Shown here: one piece after another, positions 63,441-64,000 of the stretch
How positions within the stretch are numbered: the stretch's first letter is position 1
Layout: every line of letters begins with the position of its first letter
NCBI GenBank assembly: GCA_902616905.1
Contig: CACMUP010000004.1
Span: 21,144 to 85,143, forward strand
Reading direction: 5' to 3'
Source: an uncultured Bacteroidota bacterium
Lineage (GTDB): Bacteria > Bacteroidota > Bacteroidia > Flavobacteriales > Flavobacteriaceae
Length of the DNA stretch: 64,000 bases
Notes under the pieces: generated by a model
Seen by the model: the letters and a program-made list of their open reading frames with translations, nothing else
What the model was told of the DNA's origin: nothing
Databases searched by the model: none
Position numbers and translations under genes: made by a program

Positions 63441-64000
63441 TTAATTACTATTTAATTTTAACTTTAGTAATTTGGGATTACCTTTACCCTCATTTTCAGA
63501 TGTTAACCAAAAATTATTTGAATCAATTATTTTTATTGCTTCTATTTGAGCAGGTTTAACAGGAATTAAATATTTTTTTAAATCAATATTCTCAAATCCC
63601 TTTTTACGAAAGTCTTTCAATATGTAAAAAAATTGATCTCCGTTGAAATTGTATCCTGTTAAAACCATAATATCTAATTTTAAACTGTAATCAGCAGCTG
63701 TAATTAACGATTTAGTATCAATCGAAACTTTTGGGGTCAAAATATAATCCCCTTCTTTTTTAGGAAAAGTATATATCTCAGAATTAAGTGTTTTTCTGTT
63801 TTTTGAAAATAAAACTAACTCTTCTCCAAAGACCGTAAGTCCTTCAGCATCGTATTCACTTAAAGTTTCTTTTGAAAATGTTGTTTGTTTTTTATATCTA
63901 ATATTGATTGTCCCTTTTGGGGTAAAATTCTTATTTAAAATGTGAATTTTTAAGTTTTCTCTAGTAGCAAAATTATTCCCAGTATCAGCTATATAAAAAT
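63441..64000 (-). CDS. Partial gene at right edge, secreted NHL/beta-propeller-like protein
   Basis: The open frame on the minus strand continues without a stop from the window edge to the stop at 63441, so the coding region is cut at its 5' end; at least 186 residues are visible. A TTG at 63740 is only an internal codon. By hand translation the edge reads YIADTGNNFATRENLKIHIL, a DxGNN pattern seen in extracellular beta-propeller-like proteins of Bacteroidota, followed later by YDAEGLTVFGEELVLFSKNR and YIPVKPAQIEAI-like parts (LIPVKPAQIEAIKIIDSNN). Probably a secreted or surface protein of unknown role; no start or signal peptide can be seen. Confidence 0.7.
   Translation of the reverse strand, partial: FYIADTGNNFATRENLKIHILNKNFTPKGTINIRYKKQTTFSKETLSEYDAEGLTVFGEELVLFSKNRKTLNSEIYTFPKKEGDYILTPKVSIDTKSLITAADYSLKLDIMVLTGYNFNGDQFFYILKDFRKKGFENIDLKKYLIPVKPAQIEAIKIIDSNNFWLTSENEGKGNPKLLKLKLNSN

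Overview
The window looks like a contiguous piece of chromosome from an AT-rich marine-type member of the Bacteroidota, most likely Flavobacteriia. The evidence is the complete gldK-gldL-gldM-gldN core of the type IX secretion/gliding machinery, mevalonate-pathway genes (class II HMG-CoA reductase plus a GYDIA-type GHMP kinase), an almost complete absence of Shine-Dalgarno sequences, and promoter boxes of the Bacteroidota type (TTG-N18/19-TAnnTTTG). Genes are densely packed and there is no gene-free stretch above about 220 bp. I saw no transposase, integrase, phage gene, CRISPR array or long repeat, so this reads as core genome rather than an island. Genus cannot be decided from the sequence alone.

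Layout. 0-4.6 kb: an M20 amidohydrolase, a NagB-like/PIG-L fusion and a small lipoprotein, all on the minus strand. 4.7-8.6 kb: trxB converging on an ABC-F ATPase and an FAD oxidoreductase. 8.7-17 kb: a minus-strand run topA, arginase-like gene, gldK, gldL, gldM, gldN, closed by a terminator. 17-20.2 kb: a SulP transporter with a persulfide-dioxygenase/rhodanese protein. 20.4-26.7 kb: miaB, a sigma-54-type activator, lptE, a TPR-like gene, secG, groES, groEL. 26.8-30.6 kb: a four-gene minus-strand set rich in paired cysteines (HMA protein, TonB receptor, HYC_CC_PP protein, HMA-MauE membrane protein), probably for copper or a related metal. 30.7-38.2 kb: a GAF/fRMsr protein, purH, and the rod-shape operon mreB-mreC-mreD-pbp2-rodA. 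38.2-41.4 kb: an orphan OppC-like permease and a Prc-type protease (minus). 41.5-43.7 kb: surE, a small membrane protein, lpxB. 43.7-47.8 kb: a thioredoxin-like protein, a POT peptide transporter and a DPP-IV-type peptidase (minus). 48-50.2 kb: HMG-CoA reductase and GHMP kinase. 50.3-57.9 kb: a tight minus-strand envelope operon coaX, outer-membrane protein, TPR protein, lptC, small membrane protein, CorC-type protein, followed by a PpiD-type foldase. 58.0 kb: tRNA-Phe with its own promoter and terminator. 58.1-64 kb: rmuC, a PepSY protein, a VPS10/Asp-box beta-propeller protein, and a gene cut by the right edge.

Common theme. Much of the window builds and supplies the envelope: T9SS, LPS export and synthesis (lptC, lptE, lpxB), protein export and folding (secG, ppiD, groESL), cell-wall elongation (mre, pbp2, rodA), and peptide degradation and uptake (DPP-IV beside a POT symporter).

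Most worth a second look: the four-gene cysteine-rich metal set; an arginase-family protein in the gld neighbourhood that has lost two of six metal ligands; the NagB-like fusion whose usual catalytic Asp is Thr; TGACA-type repeats shared by the regions upstream of the miaB/activator operon and groESL; and several -7 boxes lying only about 7-19 nt from start codons, implying very short leaders. I found no clearly novel multi-gene defence or mobile system.
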